A stretch of 64,000 nucleotides of DNA, from NCBI GenBank assembly GCA_051294375.1, contig CM119268.1, forward strand, positions 492,415 to 556,414, written 5' to 3'. The notes beneath the pieces were generated by a model. That model did not search any database. It saw nothing but the letters and a program-made list of their open reading frames with translations, and was not told where the DNA came from. Source of the DNA: Paraspadella gotoi. Lineage: Eukaryota; Chaetognatha. Position numbers and translations under genes: made by a program. Below are positions 50,561 through 63,590 of the stretch, in pieces. The first letter of the stretch is position 1; each line of letters starts with the position of its first letter.

Positions 50561-53500
50561 TTAGTGCAATGAAGTTTATTGAGCTTACTCGCGTTGTCTC
50601 TCCCTCTCTTTATCTTTTTCTCTCTCTGTCTGTCTCTGTCTCTCTCTCTTTTTCTTTGCCGAGTATTCTCTCTCTCTCCCCCCTCTCCCAGGCCTCTTCC
50701 CGCTCCAAAGTCTGTCTCCTCGGAGGCAACGGTTACTACTACGTCCGCGAAGCGCTTCGTCGACGCGGTTGGGTGGAGAAGTTGGTCACGACCTCCAATT
50801 GGGAGGACGTCAATCGTCAGGTGGAGGCCTGCATCTGTACGGATCGATATCGGCGTCGACGCGCGAGAATGACGACTGTGACGGAACGCGTCAGGTCAGT
50901 CTCGCCACGCCCAACCGTCAAAATCATCATCGATCCGCGTGGCAACGCCAGCGTCAACGCTACCGCGCCACGAAGCGCCGGCGTCAACGCCACCGCGCCA
51001 CGAAGCGCCAGTGCTGACGCCAAAAACGACGATAATTCGAAAAACTTGCCCGGCGCCGGCGCTCGTAACATCACCGTCACGCGCGCCAATTCTCGCGCCA
51101 ATTCTCGCGCCAATTCTCGCGCCAATTCGCGCGCCACTTCGCGCGCCAAATCTAATTCTTCCAAGAAGAAAAACGTTCAAATTCTCTACAGTAAAAACGC
51201 CAATTTTTTAAATCGTGGATATTTCAAGATCAATTTGCCCAATAACAAAAAATCCCATCACAGCCGATATAAACGAACCGTGCCGAAATTCACTCCGGCT
51301 TTGACCTTAAACGCCAGCGCTAATTCTCACAACAGTTCCCTCAATCCCACCGGCGGAAAAGGCATTGCCACACCCCCGCAAACCCCCAACGCCGTCTCCT
51401 CTTTTCCCAATCGTTGCGATAAATGCATTAATTCATACTATAACGCCAACGTCAGTACGAGCACTCCTGATAATCACGTTATACATCGTAAAAATGCTAA
51501 ATTAAGCAAAGATAATAAAACTAATAATAATGAGGATGAAGATGATGAAGATGATGAAGGTGATGATGATGATGACGAAAATCTTTTAAGAGTCGACGAT
51601 ATCATTTTGGATGAGAAGATGAAGGAAGATGACGACGATGCCGCAGACGCAGCTGCAGACGCCGCCGCCGAAGCCGCAGCCGACTCACCGCCTCTGGAAA
51701 CGCCGGAACAACGCAGGGTCCGCGTCCGGCAGCAGTACCGGGAGGAAGTGCTGCAAGTTCCGTCCATCATCGGCAACTTTAAGCCCAACTTTTTCTGGAC
51801 TTCGGGTCAGAGCCGGCTAATGTATCGTTTGCTTCAATCTTGGCCCAACATCGTATGGAATCATTTCATCAACCGAGGTGGATCCTTCACCACTAAATTG
51901 GGTCTTTGCAACATCATGAACAGGATTCACTGGAAATTAGATCTCGACAAAAACGATATGTTTCCGAGGTTAAGGGTCAGAGCTGAGACAGAAATTTAAA
52001 GGTTAATGTTTACTGTTAACTGTTTAAATGTTAATGTTAACTGTTAACTGTAAACTGTTTAAAGGTTAATGTTAACTGCATTAGATTAATTTTGTTATAG
52101 GTTCCCATCCATGGGTAATTGGATATTTAAAATTTTATTTACTGTTATATTGGTACAACCAATCGACGGACTTGATTGGCTTAGTGATGTGATAATAATA
52201 AAATAAAATGCAAAGGAAAAAAAGTAATACTTTCTATCTATGAATCATCTAAAAATGTATTAATAATATATAGAGTCATGCTAGAAAATGTATGTTCGTT
52301 TAATATAAAGTTTCATTTTCGGAATTTTTACCCAAAATCTAACCTTTCTGACCTCCTACCCTTATTATATGACATTAACTTAACTGTTCACTACCAGGGC
52401 TTACTACCTCTCCAACTTGGAACAGCGTCAAGACTTTGTGGACAATTATCGGATCACGGCCTGCTTGAATCTGGTCAAATTCGTGGTCCAGAGAAGAAGG
52501 GGAGGAGGAGCGAGGGAGGAAGCGAGGAGAAATAAGGAGGAGGAAGAGGAGGAAAAGATTGTGATCGCCGTGCAGGGGAAGAAGAGAGGGAAGGAGGAAG
52601 TGGAGGAGGAGGAGAAAGAGTGGATGAAGGATCGGGAGGAAATAGACGATTTGAGGTAGGAAATCGATCTGGGTATTTGTCTGATGTTTGATTGGAAAAC
52701 CTACTTTAAAATAAAGTTAATAATGATAATGAATAATTGGTATTAATCGGTCTTTGTCTAATGTTTGATTGGAGAACCTACTTTAAAATAAAGTTAATAA
52801 TGATAATGATTAATTGGTATTTATCAGTCTTTGTCTAATGTTTGATTGGAGAACCTACTTTAAAATAAAGTTAATAATGATAATGATTAATGGGTATTAA
52901 TGGGTATTTGTCTGATGTTTGATTGGAGAACCTACTTTAAAATAAAGTTAATAATGATAATGAATAATTGGTATTAATCGGTCTTTGTCTAATGTTTGGT
53001 TGGAGAACCTACTTTAAAATAAATTTAATAATGATAATGATTAATTGGTATTTATCAGTCTTTGTCTAATGTTTGATTGGAGAACCTACTTTAAAATAAA
53101 GTTAAGAATTATAATGATTAATGGGTATTAATGGGTATTTGTCTGATGTTTGATTGGAGAACCTACTTTAAAATAAAATTAATAAAAATACATTTTTGAT
53201 TAATCAGAAGATGTATACATATACATATAAATACAAAATGCAAAACATTTTGAAAATACTACAAGGGACAAGTACCAATTCAACTACCTATCGTTGTTAA
53301 TAACTAATTTTGTTAATTATTGCATAAAATATCATTTAAAAGGCCGTTTTTTAAAAGTTGCCAGCAACAGCAGTTTTGGGTTTTTTTTTAACAAATATAT
53401 TAAAGACAGTATTAAATTCTGTTAAAAAGATTGAAAATATGTCCAACATAAACCCATTAAGGTTTTTAGTCGGATCTGCTTTTATAATTCACTTTGTCGG

Positions 53501-55245
53501 TCCGTCGGTCCGCCCCCTCAATCTTGTCGGGCACTCACTTATATCATGTCAGAACATCAAATTATGATAAATTATGCAAAACAAAATGATGTCCGACTGT
53601 CTGTCTGTTCGTCTATCTTTCTGTCCGTCCGTCCCACCTAAGCAAAAAACCATAATTACTTGTGATTGGATGGATGGATTGGAATGAAATTTTGTTTGTG
53701 ATTGAGCTGGATATGAAGTTTCGATGGAATCGTCCAAGTGGAAATGAGTTTAAGTGGAAAAAAAACAAATATATTTCACTATTTGAACACCAATTGCTCA
53801 TGAGTGGATGGGGCGATTGACCTGAAATTTTGTATGTGGGTAGGAAATTGTGTGATTAAGCTGGAAATCAAGTTTCGATGGAATCGTTTAAGTGGAAATG
53901 AGTTTAAATGGAAAAAACAAAAAAACCTGTTTCACTAGTTGATTATGCTTCTTTTTCTTTTTATATTAAATTTAAATGCAAGATGTATTAATTAAACAAA
54001 TAATTAATCAGTTAATTAATCAATTAGTCAATTAATTAATCAAGGTCAGTCGTTTTCAGCATTATTCTCATTGTCGTCATTGCTTTTGTCGTGGTTAGTG
54101 ACGAAAAGACCAAAAAACAAACATATGAGATCAAATTAATTCATTAATTGTCTAATTAATTAATTAACTTTAATATTTAATTATTAATTAATTAATTACC
54201 GATAATGATCGTGGGCAGATCCGACATTGTTTGCTCAAACTTGTTTTTTAAACGCTGTCTCTCAAAAAAATTTGTTTCCTTTAGTTTTTACATTTATTTA
54301 TCGTCAATTAAATAACTTAATTAAATTTATTTTAAACGAACTCAACTGTTTTCTTTTGTACTTCGTTGACTCCACAGAAACAGAGAGGACTTCGAAAATT
54401 TCATAAAAGAAGAATTAGAAGTCTCGATGAGAGAGCGAGACGAATTGGATCATCTGATCAAAGAGAGAGAGACGCTGATGTTGAGAGAGAGAGTCAGTGA
54501 CGAAGACTTGGAGGCTCTCAGGTAGAAGATCACGGCACTGTTTACCAAAAAATGTTTAATTTCGGTTTATATTTGGAATAAAGTTAAGTTAAAAAGGTTA
54601 GGTTAATGTTTATGGATATGAGTGAAAGGGGTTAAAAGGATGAGTTAGGGTTTTGGCTAAAGATTAGGGTTTGGGCTTTAGAGATAAGGTTAAAGTTCAG
54701 GTTAATAATTAGGGATTAGTATAAAGAAATAAATTTGGGTTAGGTATTAAGGTTAAGGAAAGGGTAATTAACATCAACTTAAAATTGTATCAAAATGGAG
54801 TACAGATTCAAAAAGCTGAGCTCCAAAAAGCAATTCCAAAAATATTAGGCCATATATATTTAGAAAAAAAATAAAATATAATTTTCAGATATTAGAATCT
54901 TAAATCGGGCAACTTTAAAAAATAGTGCCAAATTAATTAAATTAATTAATTAATTAATTAATTAATAAAAATATAAAAAATATTTATTATAAACAATATT
55001 GTAATGCAATATTACGATATTACATTACTGGAGTACTATATTGTAATTAATTGTCGTTTCTAGGCAAGAGAGGGAGTTGATGGAGGAAGACTCGAGGCTG
55101 GAGTCTTTGAAGGAAAAGCTGGAGGAATTTGATGGAGATTTCATGGAGGAAGTCGAGATGTCGGCCGAAGCTGAGCTGGGGAAGATGAATTATAACAAGA
55201 ATAATTTGGACGTTGACGGAGACAAGTTGGTTATTTGGCAGAAAA

Positions 55246-55280
<35 letters not shown>

Positions 55281-55355
55281 ATTAAATAAATTAAATAAAT
55301 TAAATAAATAAATTAAATAAATTAAATAAATGAATAAATAAATTGACTAAATAAA

Positions 55356-55403
<48 letters not shown>

Positions 55404-58400
55404 ATTTATTATTTGTTAACTAATTTAGCCCCACGACCAGCGAGACCGGGTTTCTCACGACAGAGTCCGCCACCTGCACGGCTCCACCGCCGGCGCAAAA
55501 AACGAGAGTCAAACAAAAGACGTCGCTGCCAACAAAGTCAAGAATGCAGATGATCAGAGTCGTCGAAATGGTCTGTAGGAAAAGATCAGCCTGCCCATGA
55601 TATGCGCAACACATTGAGTTGTGACCCTTGAGTTGAACCTTGAGACCTTGTGACCTTGAAACCTTGTGACCGTTCAGTTGTGACCCTTCAGTTGTTACCC
55701 GGTGGCTCGTTTAGTACCATTTAGTACCATTTAACACCATTTAATAAGTAAGTAGAATGAGATTTCGAAATGAAACCAAAGTGGATTTTATTCTCAGATA
55801 GAAGATAAGCAAGACGGTGTGAGAATTGAAGACAGATGGAATCAATACAAAAACGATCAGTATTTATTCAGGACAATCGGATCATCGACACGGATTCATT
55901 TTCCCGATGGCATGAAGCCCGTCTTCTCATTGGTCCGCTCCTATGGTGATTCGTCCAATGAGAGAGCCCTGGGTTAATTCCATCCGAGTCGCGGATCCGA
56001 TTCCATTTTCGTTTTCGATTCCATCTTCGATGGCACCGTGATCGGGAGAAAAAACCCTCAAGCCGAGTTCCAGACTTCGAACCCGTTCCTTTTCTGACAA
56101 GGGGACTAAATACTTCGTTCTGTTTTAACAAGGGGCCAAGTTGACTATAGACTATCATCCATTAGTTCTTTATCCCTCTCGTCAGCAATGGAATAGATCC
56201 TGGGCTGTTTAAGCTTTAAGGCCATCCTCTCGCTTCTCGTAGGGATAGATAACTTAGAGGATCGATCGCGGTACCCGACGGTCATAAGGAGATGACTTTA
56301 CTGAGTGAGCCACCTCGTCATAACTGATTGCATCGGGGTGAAATTGCTTTAATATCCGCTTAAAGGTCAACATTGCAAGGAAGAAGACCGCGTCGGGGAC
56401 AGGGGATCGATTGAGGGCGGAAGGGTCAATTGGCGGCCGAGTAAAGAAGATGGTTGTCAAAGAAGGTCAATTAAAATCGATGTTGAAGGAAGGAAAATGG
56501 AGACTGGCGAGTCAAGATAGAAGACCGGATATTTCAAAGTGAATATAGTGTAGTTGTAGTTTGTTAGTAACTAGTATTTCAGTTGTAATTAAACGAGATT
56601 CTATTATCATTATTTTCTAATGGGATGGAGGCCCTAACCAACTTGAACAAAGTCAAGGTAAGGCAACATAACATGTGTAATACATTTTTATTCTTTTTAT
56701 ATTGTAGTCTATGCCAAGAAAAGTTATTATTAGTTTTTAAAACTTTATTTTAAAGGATCCTCAATGTGGGCCGTGTCCGAACGGCCAAAACTAATTTTGG
56801 TGCCAAGACCAACGCCAATTCAAAGGCTAATACCAACATTAATTCAAAGGCCAATTCAAAGGCCAATACCAACGTTAATTCAAAGGCCAATTCAACCGTC
56901 AAATCCAAAATAAATATCTCACCCAACCTTAACACGAACGCCAATTCAAACGTTTTGTCCAAAGCCAATCTAAACGCAAAAGCCAATTCAAAGTCTAAGG
57001 CCAATATCGATGGCCAAGCGAAGCACAACAAAGAGGAGAGACTCAAGATCAAAATCAACGCTAACGAAAATTCTAACGTCGAAATGGCGATGAAAGAATC
57101 GCCGCTGACAACGACGACGACGACGACGACGACTTTGAAATCAACGCCGCAGTCGCTTCCATCGCAGCAGGAGGAGCAGCAGGAGCGTAAGGAGCGGCAG
57201 GAGGAGCAGGAGGAGCAACAGCAGCCGACTTCGAAGCCGACAATGACGACGATAGGAACGAACACGGCGTTGATGGCGACGAAATCGACAACGATGACGG
57301 AGCTGACAAAAAATGAGGCAACAAAGACGGATGCATCTAATTCCCGACAAACTCTCAATCTGACAAAACCCAATCGCTGCCAGCAATGACGACATCCACG
57401 CAGCTAACGCCACAGTCGCCATCAACGAATGCAACAATAAAAGCGACGATCGGAACGAACACGGCATTGATGGCGACAAAATCAACAACGATGACAGAGC
57501 CGACAAAAAATGAGGCAACAAAGACGGATGCATCTAATTCCCCGACAATCTCAATCTGACAAACCAATCGCTGCCAGCAATGACGACATCCACGCAGCTA
57601 ACGTCACAGTCGCCATCAACGAATGCAACGATAAAAGCGACGATCGGAACGAACACAGCATTGATGGCCACAAAATCGACAGCGATGACGGAGCCGACAA
57701 GAAAGGAGACGACTAAGACGAATAATTCGCCGACAACTCCCACACCGACTATTCAACCGACGCTCGAAGCAAAGACGCCGCCGTTGACGCCGCCATCGGC
57801 CAAGACGCCGCCCCCTCCGCCACCGCCAAAGTCGTCGTCCTCTCGAATGCCGTCGGCGATGGCGCAGCGGATCGTGGAGTTGGCGATGCTTCAGTTAGAG
57901 GCGCTGTTGTCGCATCGACTCCACGACGATCTCGATAGGGAGAGACCCTTCGCTGGTGTGTCCGGTGAGAGAGAGAAAGATGGTCGGGCCGTATTGATTA
58001 TTTCATGTTTTTTTTTGTTTTTTACAACCAATATAAAAATTATCCCTTCATTCATTAAATAAGCTATCTTGCCCCTGACTTTGGACAGGCTTTGGAGGTT
58101 ATATTTTTCATTCATTCATTAAAATGTTGTTTTTTTTTGTTTTATCAATTAGTATATTTTTAATATTTATTTTCAATGTGTTTTTTTTTCTTCAAATTAT
58201 TCTTGTAATTATTCTTTTTCAGTCACTTTTTGACCATTCATTTATTTATTTACATATTTTTACATTTGTAATTTTTTTTTTAGGTTTTTTTCCTATTTAT
58301 ATTTAGTAATTCATTAAGTAATTTTATGTTATTCGTTTAATTGTTTCAATCGTTTGTGTATGTCATTATGTATTTATTTCCAGGCGAACACGGTCACCGC

Positions 58401-58580
58401 TTTTGGCCCGACTTACTAAAAAATATTCAGGTAAAGTTGTCACTTTAGCTAAATTGCCAAATATCAGGGTATCAGGGTATCAGGGTATCAGGGTATCAGG
58501 GTCATGTATCTTGATTAATCATGTAATCAATCAATCATTTTGTTTATTCTAATTAACTTAACGAATTAAATAAGCCTCTC

Positions 58581-58611
<31 letters not shown>

Positions 58612-60639
58612 CCCTTTCTCTCTCTCCCCCTGACAACATCACAGGACATCATCTCCGGTGCCCAGCCGATCCACCCCAGCAGCGATCTCGTCTTTCGTTG
58701 TAGAAATCTGCTGGAGAGAATGAAGCCTTTTGCCAAACAACATCACATTGATGGAGTCAAAAACATTTGGATCTTGAAACCTTTGAACGCTTGTCAGGGA
58801 AGAGGCATCGTTATGTCTAAGGTTTGAGAGGGAGGAAGAGTGGGAGGAGGAAGCGTGGGAGGAGGAAGAGTGGGAGAAGGAAGAGTGGGAGGAGGAAGAG
58901 TGGAAAGAGGAAGAATGGGAAGAGGAAGAATAGAAGGAGGAAGAGTGTGAGGAGGAAGAGTGGGAGGAGAACGACGGGGAGGAGGAGGAGTGGGATGAGG
59001 AAGAGTAGGAGAAGGAATAGTGAGAGGAGGAAGAATTGGAGGCGGAAGAGTAGAAAGAGGAAGAGTGGGAGGAGGAAGAGTGGGAGGAGGAAGAGTAGGA
59101 GGAAGAAGAGTGGAAAGAGGAAGAGTGGGAGGAGGAAGAGTGGAATGAGGAAGAGTTGGAGGAGGAACTAATCCTAAACCTTAGACTTTAACTCCAATCA
59201 CTAACAAAATCCCTTACCCAAATTTATCAACCAATTTTTTTTTCTTCATTCTGAACTGATTTAATTCCAAATTAAAGATAAATTGGGGTGCTTCGGGAAA
59301 ATAAGGCCGTCCTTCTATTTTTTAAGGATTTGGACGAAATCTTGAGAATTTCCAGCAACCGTTCGGTCATTTGTCAAAAATACATCGAACGGCCTCTCAC
59401 GATTCACAACACGAAATTCGACATTCGAAAATGGTGAGGCGATCACGAACAGTAAATAGCTATTTATCTATTTTTTTATATATCTTTTTAAGACTTTAGC
59501 GAAATTGTAATTAGCCCATTTGCTCATACGTTCCGATGCATTTAACTTTAGAAAATGATATGTTCCGCAAAGATTCAGTCAATTACCAATAAACGTTTAT
59601 TCAAATTGATTTTAGCCAAGCATTCACCAATAAGAATTCAGATTTTAATTTTCCCCAACGACGAGACGACCAATCAGCGACCGATTTCTCTTTTTTTTTT
59701 CATTCAAGGATCCTCGTGACGTCATTCAGTCCACTCAAACTTTGGTGGTACAACGATTGTTATCTTCGGTTCTCCTCTCAACTTTTTGATTTGGATAAAT
59801 TTAATCGGTCAATTCATCTGACTAATTACGCCGTCCAGGTTTTATATGAAGGGGGGAAAAGGAAGGGATAGAAAAGATGAAGAAGGGAAGGAAAGAGAAA
59901 AGAAAAAAAGTAAAAGGAGATAAAAAAGGAAAGGATGGAAGAAAGGGAGGAAAGAAGGAAGGAAGGAAGGAAGGAAGGAAGGAAGGAAGGAAGGAAGGAA
60001 GGAAGGAAGGAAGGAAGGATGGGAGAAAGTAAGAAAGGAAAAAAGGCAGTAAAGCTAGGAAGGGAAGGAAGGGATGGAAGGGATGGAAGGAAAGGAAGGA
60101 AAGGAAGGAAAGGAAGGAAAGGAAGGAAAGGAAGGAAAAGAAGGAAAGGAAAGAAAGGAAAGAAAGGAAGGGAGGCAGGAAGGACGGAAGGAAGGAAGAA
60201 AGGGAGGAAGGAAGAAAGGATAGAAGGAATGTTAGGATAGGGAAAAAAATAAGTGTTTAAGTGAACAAACATGATAAAATGCTAGACTTTGTTCAATTTA
60301 TTAAATATTTACTAAGTTTACGATATCCGATTAAAAACTTTAATCTGGCCTTTGGGCCGTTACCCTATTTTTGAACTCAATCTATGTAATGTTTGAAACA
60401 AACGAAAAGATTGTCATTTTGTTTGAAAGAAATGAAAAGATTGTCATTTTGCTTTTAAACAAATGAAAAGATTGTCTTTTTGTTTTTCAGGCTCATTTTA
60501 AGAATCAAGTTCATCGTTCGTCTCTTTTGCCAAAGAACAATATGTGGGAGGCGGCGACATTCGCTAGATATTGCAAGAGTGAGACATTTGAAGTGATTGA
60601 TTGATTGATTGATTGATTGATTAATTGATTAATTAATTA

Positions 60640-60674
<35 letters not shown>

Positions 60675-62483
60675 CACTGATTAAATCAGAGAATTATTAA
60701 TTTATTTTCTTTATCGAAGTATTGATAGTTTGTTTAATGTTTATTACTTGACTGATTGATCGTTGAATGATAAATGATGGTCATTTACAATGAAACTTAT
60801 TTTCTAACCAGGAAGGGCAAGAGGACGAGACGTCTTCCGGACGATAACGATTCCCAGAATGAAAGTAATTTTCTTTATTTCGAATTTGATTCATCGATTG
60901 TCACATTCATCAATATTGTTTCTACAGTCTTTTGCAAAAATAAATGGACACTCTTAAATCTTAAATTTAGCGCATTTTATACATGTATTTATAAAAAAAA
61001 TTAATTATAATTGACGATTTTTATTTAGGGGAATCCACAGGTGTGAGTAAAAAAGAAAATCAGGCCAGCTATTCAAGATCTCTGGCACCCAAAAAACAAA
61101 AACCAAAATGGACAAAAAAAAAACAAACTATTTTTGAAGATCAGCAAAAAGCTGTTGTTCAGCCCTGATTATCTTGCGTTAATATCATATATTCTAAAAA
61201 CGGTAAATATGGATTTTTGTAAGAGGCATCCATATGTGTAAATATTGAATGAAAATCGGTTTAGTCCTTCAAGAGTTATATAACACGCTAAACACAAGAA
61301 GTTAAAAATACCTCAATTTTCTTCTTCTCTCTGTTTGAGTTGTTATATTTTTAAAAATAATTTCTTACGAACGGATGACTAAATTTTGACATAATTTATA
61401 CAAATCGTTCTTTTTTCCATGAACATTATTGACCCATAATATATTTAAAAATTTATTTGCGCAATGATTTAGAGTGTCCTTTTATTGTACTGTATTACCA
61501 ATGGTGTATTTCTATTCATCAACTTCGTATTCATTTTATCTTTTAATTCATCGCAGAAGCAAATTACGGCGGTGATGAGGTGCGCTCCCGAGTTCATGAT
61601 ACAACGGGATAATTCCTTCGAAATTTACGGAGCGGATTTTATGGTGGACACCGAGTACAGGCCGTGGTTGCTCGAGGTAAAATCTATACAAGATAGAGGC
61701 TCACCCTATCACCAGGGCCTTCTCTCTCCCGCCGGGCTTCCTCTTCCCCCTCTCAACGTCCCCCTCCTCCTCCTCCTCTCGTCGCCTCCTCCTCCTCATC
61801 CCTGGGAGTGCATCGGGCTCCCTCTCTCTCGGACAGTATAAATTATGTCTATTAAAGAATCTTATAAATCATTCAATAGAATACTAATGCATTTGGTTGA
61901 TTGATTGATCGATCAAACCAATAATTAAAATATATAAACTCCGAAACTAATCAAATTGTGTATTTAATCATTGGATTATATATTTATTTTATCAATTAAT
62001 ATTTCGATAAAGAAATCAATCTGTCGATTCTATCAATTGAAAAAGTAATCAATCAATCAATCAATAAAGAATTTAAGAGTAGAGAGAGAGAGAGAGACAC
62101 CTCCCTCCATCCCCCCCTTCCCTAGGTCAACGCTTGCCCCTCATTCGCGAGTTCAACTGCGGTAACCAATCGTCTTTGTGCCAACGTCATTGAGGACGCG
62201 ATGAAAGTCGTTTTGGACAGAAAGAAAAACCCAAGGGCAAGCACTGGCCGATTCGTCCTCTTGTATAAGGTAGGAGGAAGCAAGCAATGCCGAGAAAAGC
62301 AAGCAAGATTAATAATGTAATGGGTTCTAGGAATGCGGTCCCTCTAAGATGAGCTTGACGAAGAAAATACACGAATGTCCATTGTTGAAGGTGAGAGAGA
62401 AAGAGAGCATGAGAGCACCAAGAAGAGATGAAAGAGAGAGAAAGAGAGAGCAGAGAGAGAAAGAGGAGGAGAGAGAAGAGAGA

Positions 62484-62567
<84 letters not shown>

Positions 62568-63077
62568 TATAAAAAAGCGGTACGGAGGGAAGAAGAGATG
62601 ATTGAGAGAGAGTGGAGAGAGAGATAGAGATAGAAAGAGTATGAAGTTGAGCAGAGCCAAAGCGATGGGGTGAGAGAATGAGAAAGAAAAAGGGAGAGAG
62701 AAGAGAAAGAGAGCGAGAGAGAAGAGAGAGAGAGAGAGAGAAGAGAGAGAAGAGAGATGAGAGAGATGAGAGAGAGAGAGAGAGAGAGAGATGGATAAAT
62801 ATGAAAGAGAGAGAGGTAAAATAAAAAATTAATTTGCATTTTTCAGATTCAAGGAAAATCTATCTCTTCCCCCAAAACGAAAAAGGAGGAAGGAGAAGAA
62901 GAAAAAGAAAAAGAGAAAGAAAATAAAGAGAAAGAAGAAGAGGAAGAAGGAGAGAAAGAAATTAAAGAGGAAGAAGGAGAGAAAAAAATTAAAGAGGAAG
63001 AAGGAGAGAAAAAAATTAAAGAGGAAGGAGAGAAAGAAATTAAAGAAAATAAAAATTCCGAAGAAAAAAAATCATGA
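49589..63077 (+). CDS. TTLL3/8-like tubulin glycylase, most complete copy (gene F)
   Basis: Exons: 49589-49660 (proposed start, MNRGGESPTDDDGER, donor GTAAGT), 50342-50494 (CSVDYAIPLQRLRRAM), 50692-51968, 52398-52655, 54378-54521, 55064-55225, 55429-about 55570, about 56756-57966 (boundaries and frame uncertain), 58384-58430, 58645-58821 (KNIWILKPL), 59327-59433 (QKYIERPLTI), 59709-59838, 60491-60578, 60812-60864, 61557-61676 ([17 protein letters not shown]), 62126-62269 (VNACPSF), 62331-62390 and 62847-63077 (TGA). Role as for gene B: glycine addition to tubulin tails. The ATP-grasp Lys, the KFDIRKW stretch and the Glu/Asn pair are intact. The 50692 exon fuses three or four exons of the paralogues and adds about 290 residues rich in Ala, Asn, Arg and Asp. 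Coiled-coil-like charged exons follow (54378-55225). The protein ends in a Glu/Lys-rich tail of about 60 residues. The first exon is inferred from phase and donor only. Confidence 0.82.
50495..50557. repeat. (GA)n after gene F exon 2
   Basis: Begins 6 bp after the donor (GTTTTCAGAGAGAG). A CT-rich stretch (50596-50690) precedes the next acceptor, so the intron is flanked by opposite purine and pyrimidine tracts. Confidence 0.9.
52656..53185. repeat. about 87-100-bp tandem repeat, gene F intron
   Basis: Six units containing GTCTTTGTCTAATGTTTGAT, GGAGAACCTACTTTAAAATA and AAGTTAATAATGATAATGA, starting just after the exon 4 donor (counting the proposed first exon as 1). Confidence 0.9.
53490..53945. 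repeat. GTCCGTCTGTCTG cluster and a duplicated block of about 170 bp
   Basis: A cluster of GTCGGTCCGTCGGTCCG and CTGTCTGTCTG motifs is followed by two diverged copies (about 53675-53770 and 53840-53935) sharing AAGTTTCGATGGAATCGT and AAGTGGAAATGAGTTTAA. Possibly a mobile-element remnant; class unknown. Confidence 0.55.
55247..55405. repeat. (AAAT)n microsatellite, gene F intron
   Basis: About 155 bp of AAAT units with a few interruptions, between two coding exons. Confidence 0.92.
55571..56755. other. gene F intron with SINE fragments
   Basis: Contains a family 1 SINE head fragment (about 55670-55745) and a fuller minus-strand copy (56165-56340). The phase mismatch between the flanking exons suggests a missed exon or wrong boundary here, but I could not find it. 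Confidence 0.5.
56165..56340 (-). repeat. tRNA-derived SINE family 1
   Basis: The minus sense shows TGGCTCACTCAGTAAAGTC (A-box-like) and CGCGATCGATCCTC (B-box-like), with the GCAATGGAATAGATCCTGGG body on the plus strand. Confidence 0.65.
57235..57715 (+). repeat. about 180-bp coding tandem repeat in gene F
   Basis: Two and a half copies sharing ACGGATGCATCTAATTCCC, CAATCGCTGCCAGCAATGAC and GGAACGAACACGGCATTGA. In the Thr-rich frame, copies 1 and 2 each end in a stop after small C or A indels, while the last copy runs on to the RIVELAMLQLE exon end. Confidence 0.8.
58015..58105 (-). repeat. R3 interspersed repeat fragment
   Basis: Contains TAAGCTATCTTGCCCCTGAC and GGACAGGCTTTGG, the 3' half of the family. 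Confidence 0.6.
58822..59168. repeat. GGAGGAAGAGTGGGA minisatellite
   Basis: About 23 units of 15 bp, beginning at the donor of the gene F KNIWILKPL exon (GTTTGAGAGGGAGGAAGAG). The Arg/Lys/Ser open frame over it is an artefact. Confidence 0.92.
59850..60240. repeat. (GGAA)n tract, gene F intron
   Basis: Nearly pure purine stretch of GGAA and GGAAA units after the exon ending at 59838. Confidence 0.93.
60595..60675. repeat. (GATT)n microsatellite, gene F intron
   Basis: Begins shortly after the donor at 60579. Confidence 0.9.
60865..61556. other. gene F intron between PRMK and NSFEIYG exons
   Basis: Mixed AT-rich sequence. The 61030-61350 part looks less random and may be an old mobile-element fragment, but no family was recognised. 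Confidence 0.4.
62391..62815. repeat. (GA)n tract, last intron of gene F
   Basis: Starts at the donor (GTGAGAGAGAAAGAGAG) and fills nearly the whole last intron. Confidence 0.94.
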
Positions 63078-63099
63078 ACGAATGAAAAAGATGAAGACG

Positions 63100-63300
63100 A
63101 TTACTACTACTAGTCTACTACTATTACTACTATTACTACTATTATTACTATTACTAGTATTACTACTACTACTATTACTACTATTACTACTACGACGACG
63201 ACGACGACGCCTCACATTAAACGACTTTCACTTGACTTTCACTCGACTTTCACTCGACTTTCACTCGACTTTCACTCGACTTTCACTCGACTTGTGTGAA
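63100..63300. repeat. (TAC)n, (GAC)n and ACTTTCACTCG repeats
   Basis: 3' flank or UTR of gene F: TACTATTAC-type triplets (63100-63192), a short GAC run, then six units of the 11-bp ACTTTCACTCG. Confidence 0.9.
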
Positions 63301-63364
63301 ACAGACGACGACGACGACAAAAGCTCCTTTCTCATCTTTGCTCTAATAATCGATAAATTCAAGG

Positions 63365-63370
63365 AATAAA
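63365..63370 (+). promoter_or_regulatory. candidate polyadenylation signal of gene F
   Basis: AATAAA about 290 bp after the stop codon. Sequence match only. Confidence 0.3.
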
Positions 63371-63454
63371 ATCGCGGTTTGTATGTTTGAAAGAATTAAA
63401 CTGACAATTAAAACATTTTTTTGAAATCTTAAACCGCTTTATCAATAGGGCAGT

Positions 63455-63590
63455 CATGTTCTCTCGGAGTGAATAAACTTGACTGTGAGAGAGTCTTGAT
63501 TGAAAGTTTGCCGGATCCTGTTAAGTCATTATCTTGTAATAAGGATGGAGGCCTTAAGCCACCAAAGCCTGTCCGAAATCAGGGGCAACG
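63455..63590 (+). repeat. R3 interspersed repeat
   Basis: Contains GACTGTGAGAGAGTCTTGAT and CACCAAAGCCTGTCC. The usual 3' tail is replaced by the adjoining SINE. Confidence 0.68.

Noticed and set aside
50257-50691. Start of the long 580-codon frame beginning MDFDSDLY
   Set aside because: Its first part runs through an intron and out of frame over the real exon 50342-50494, whose conserved VDYAIPLQRLRRAM lies in another frame. Only 50692 onward is coding.
59826-60272. 148-codon Phe/Pro/Leu-rich frame
   Set aside because: Antisense translation of the GGAA microsatellite in a gene F intron.
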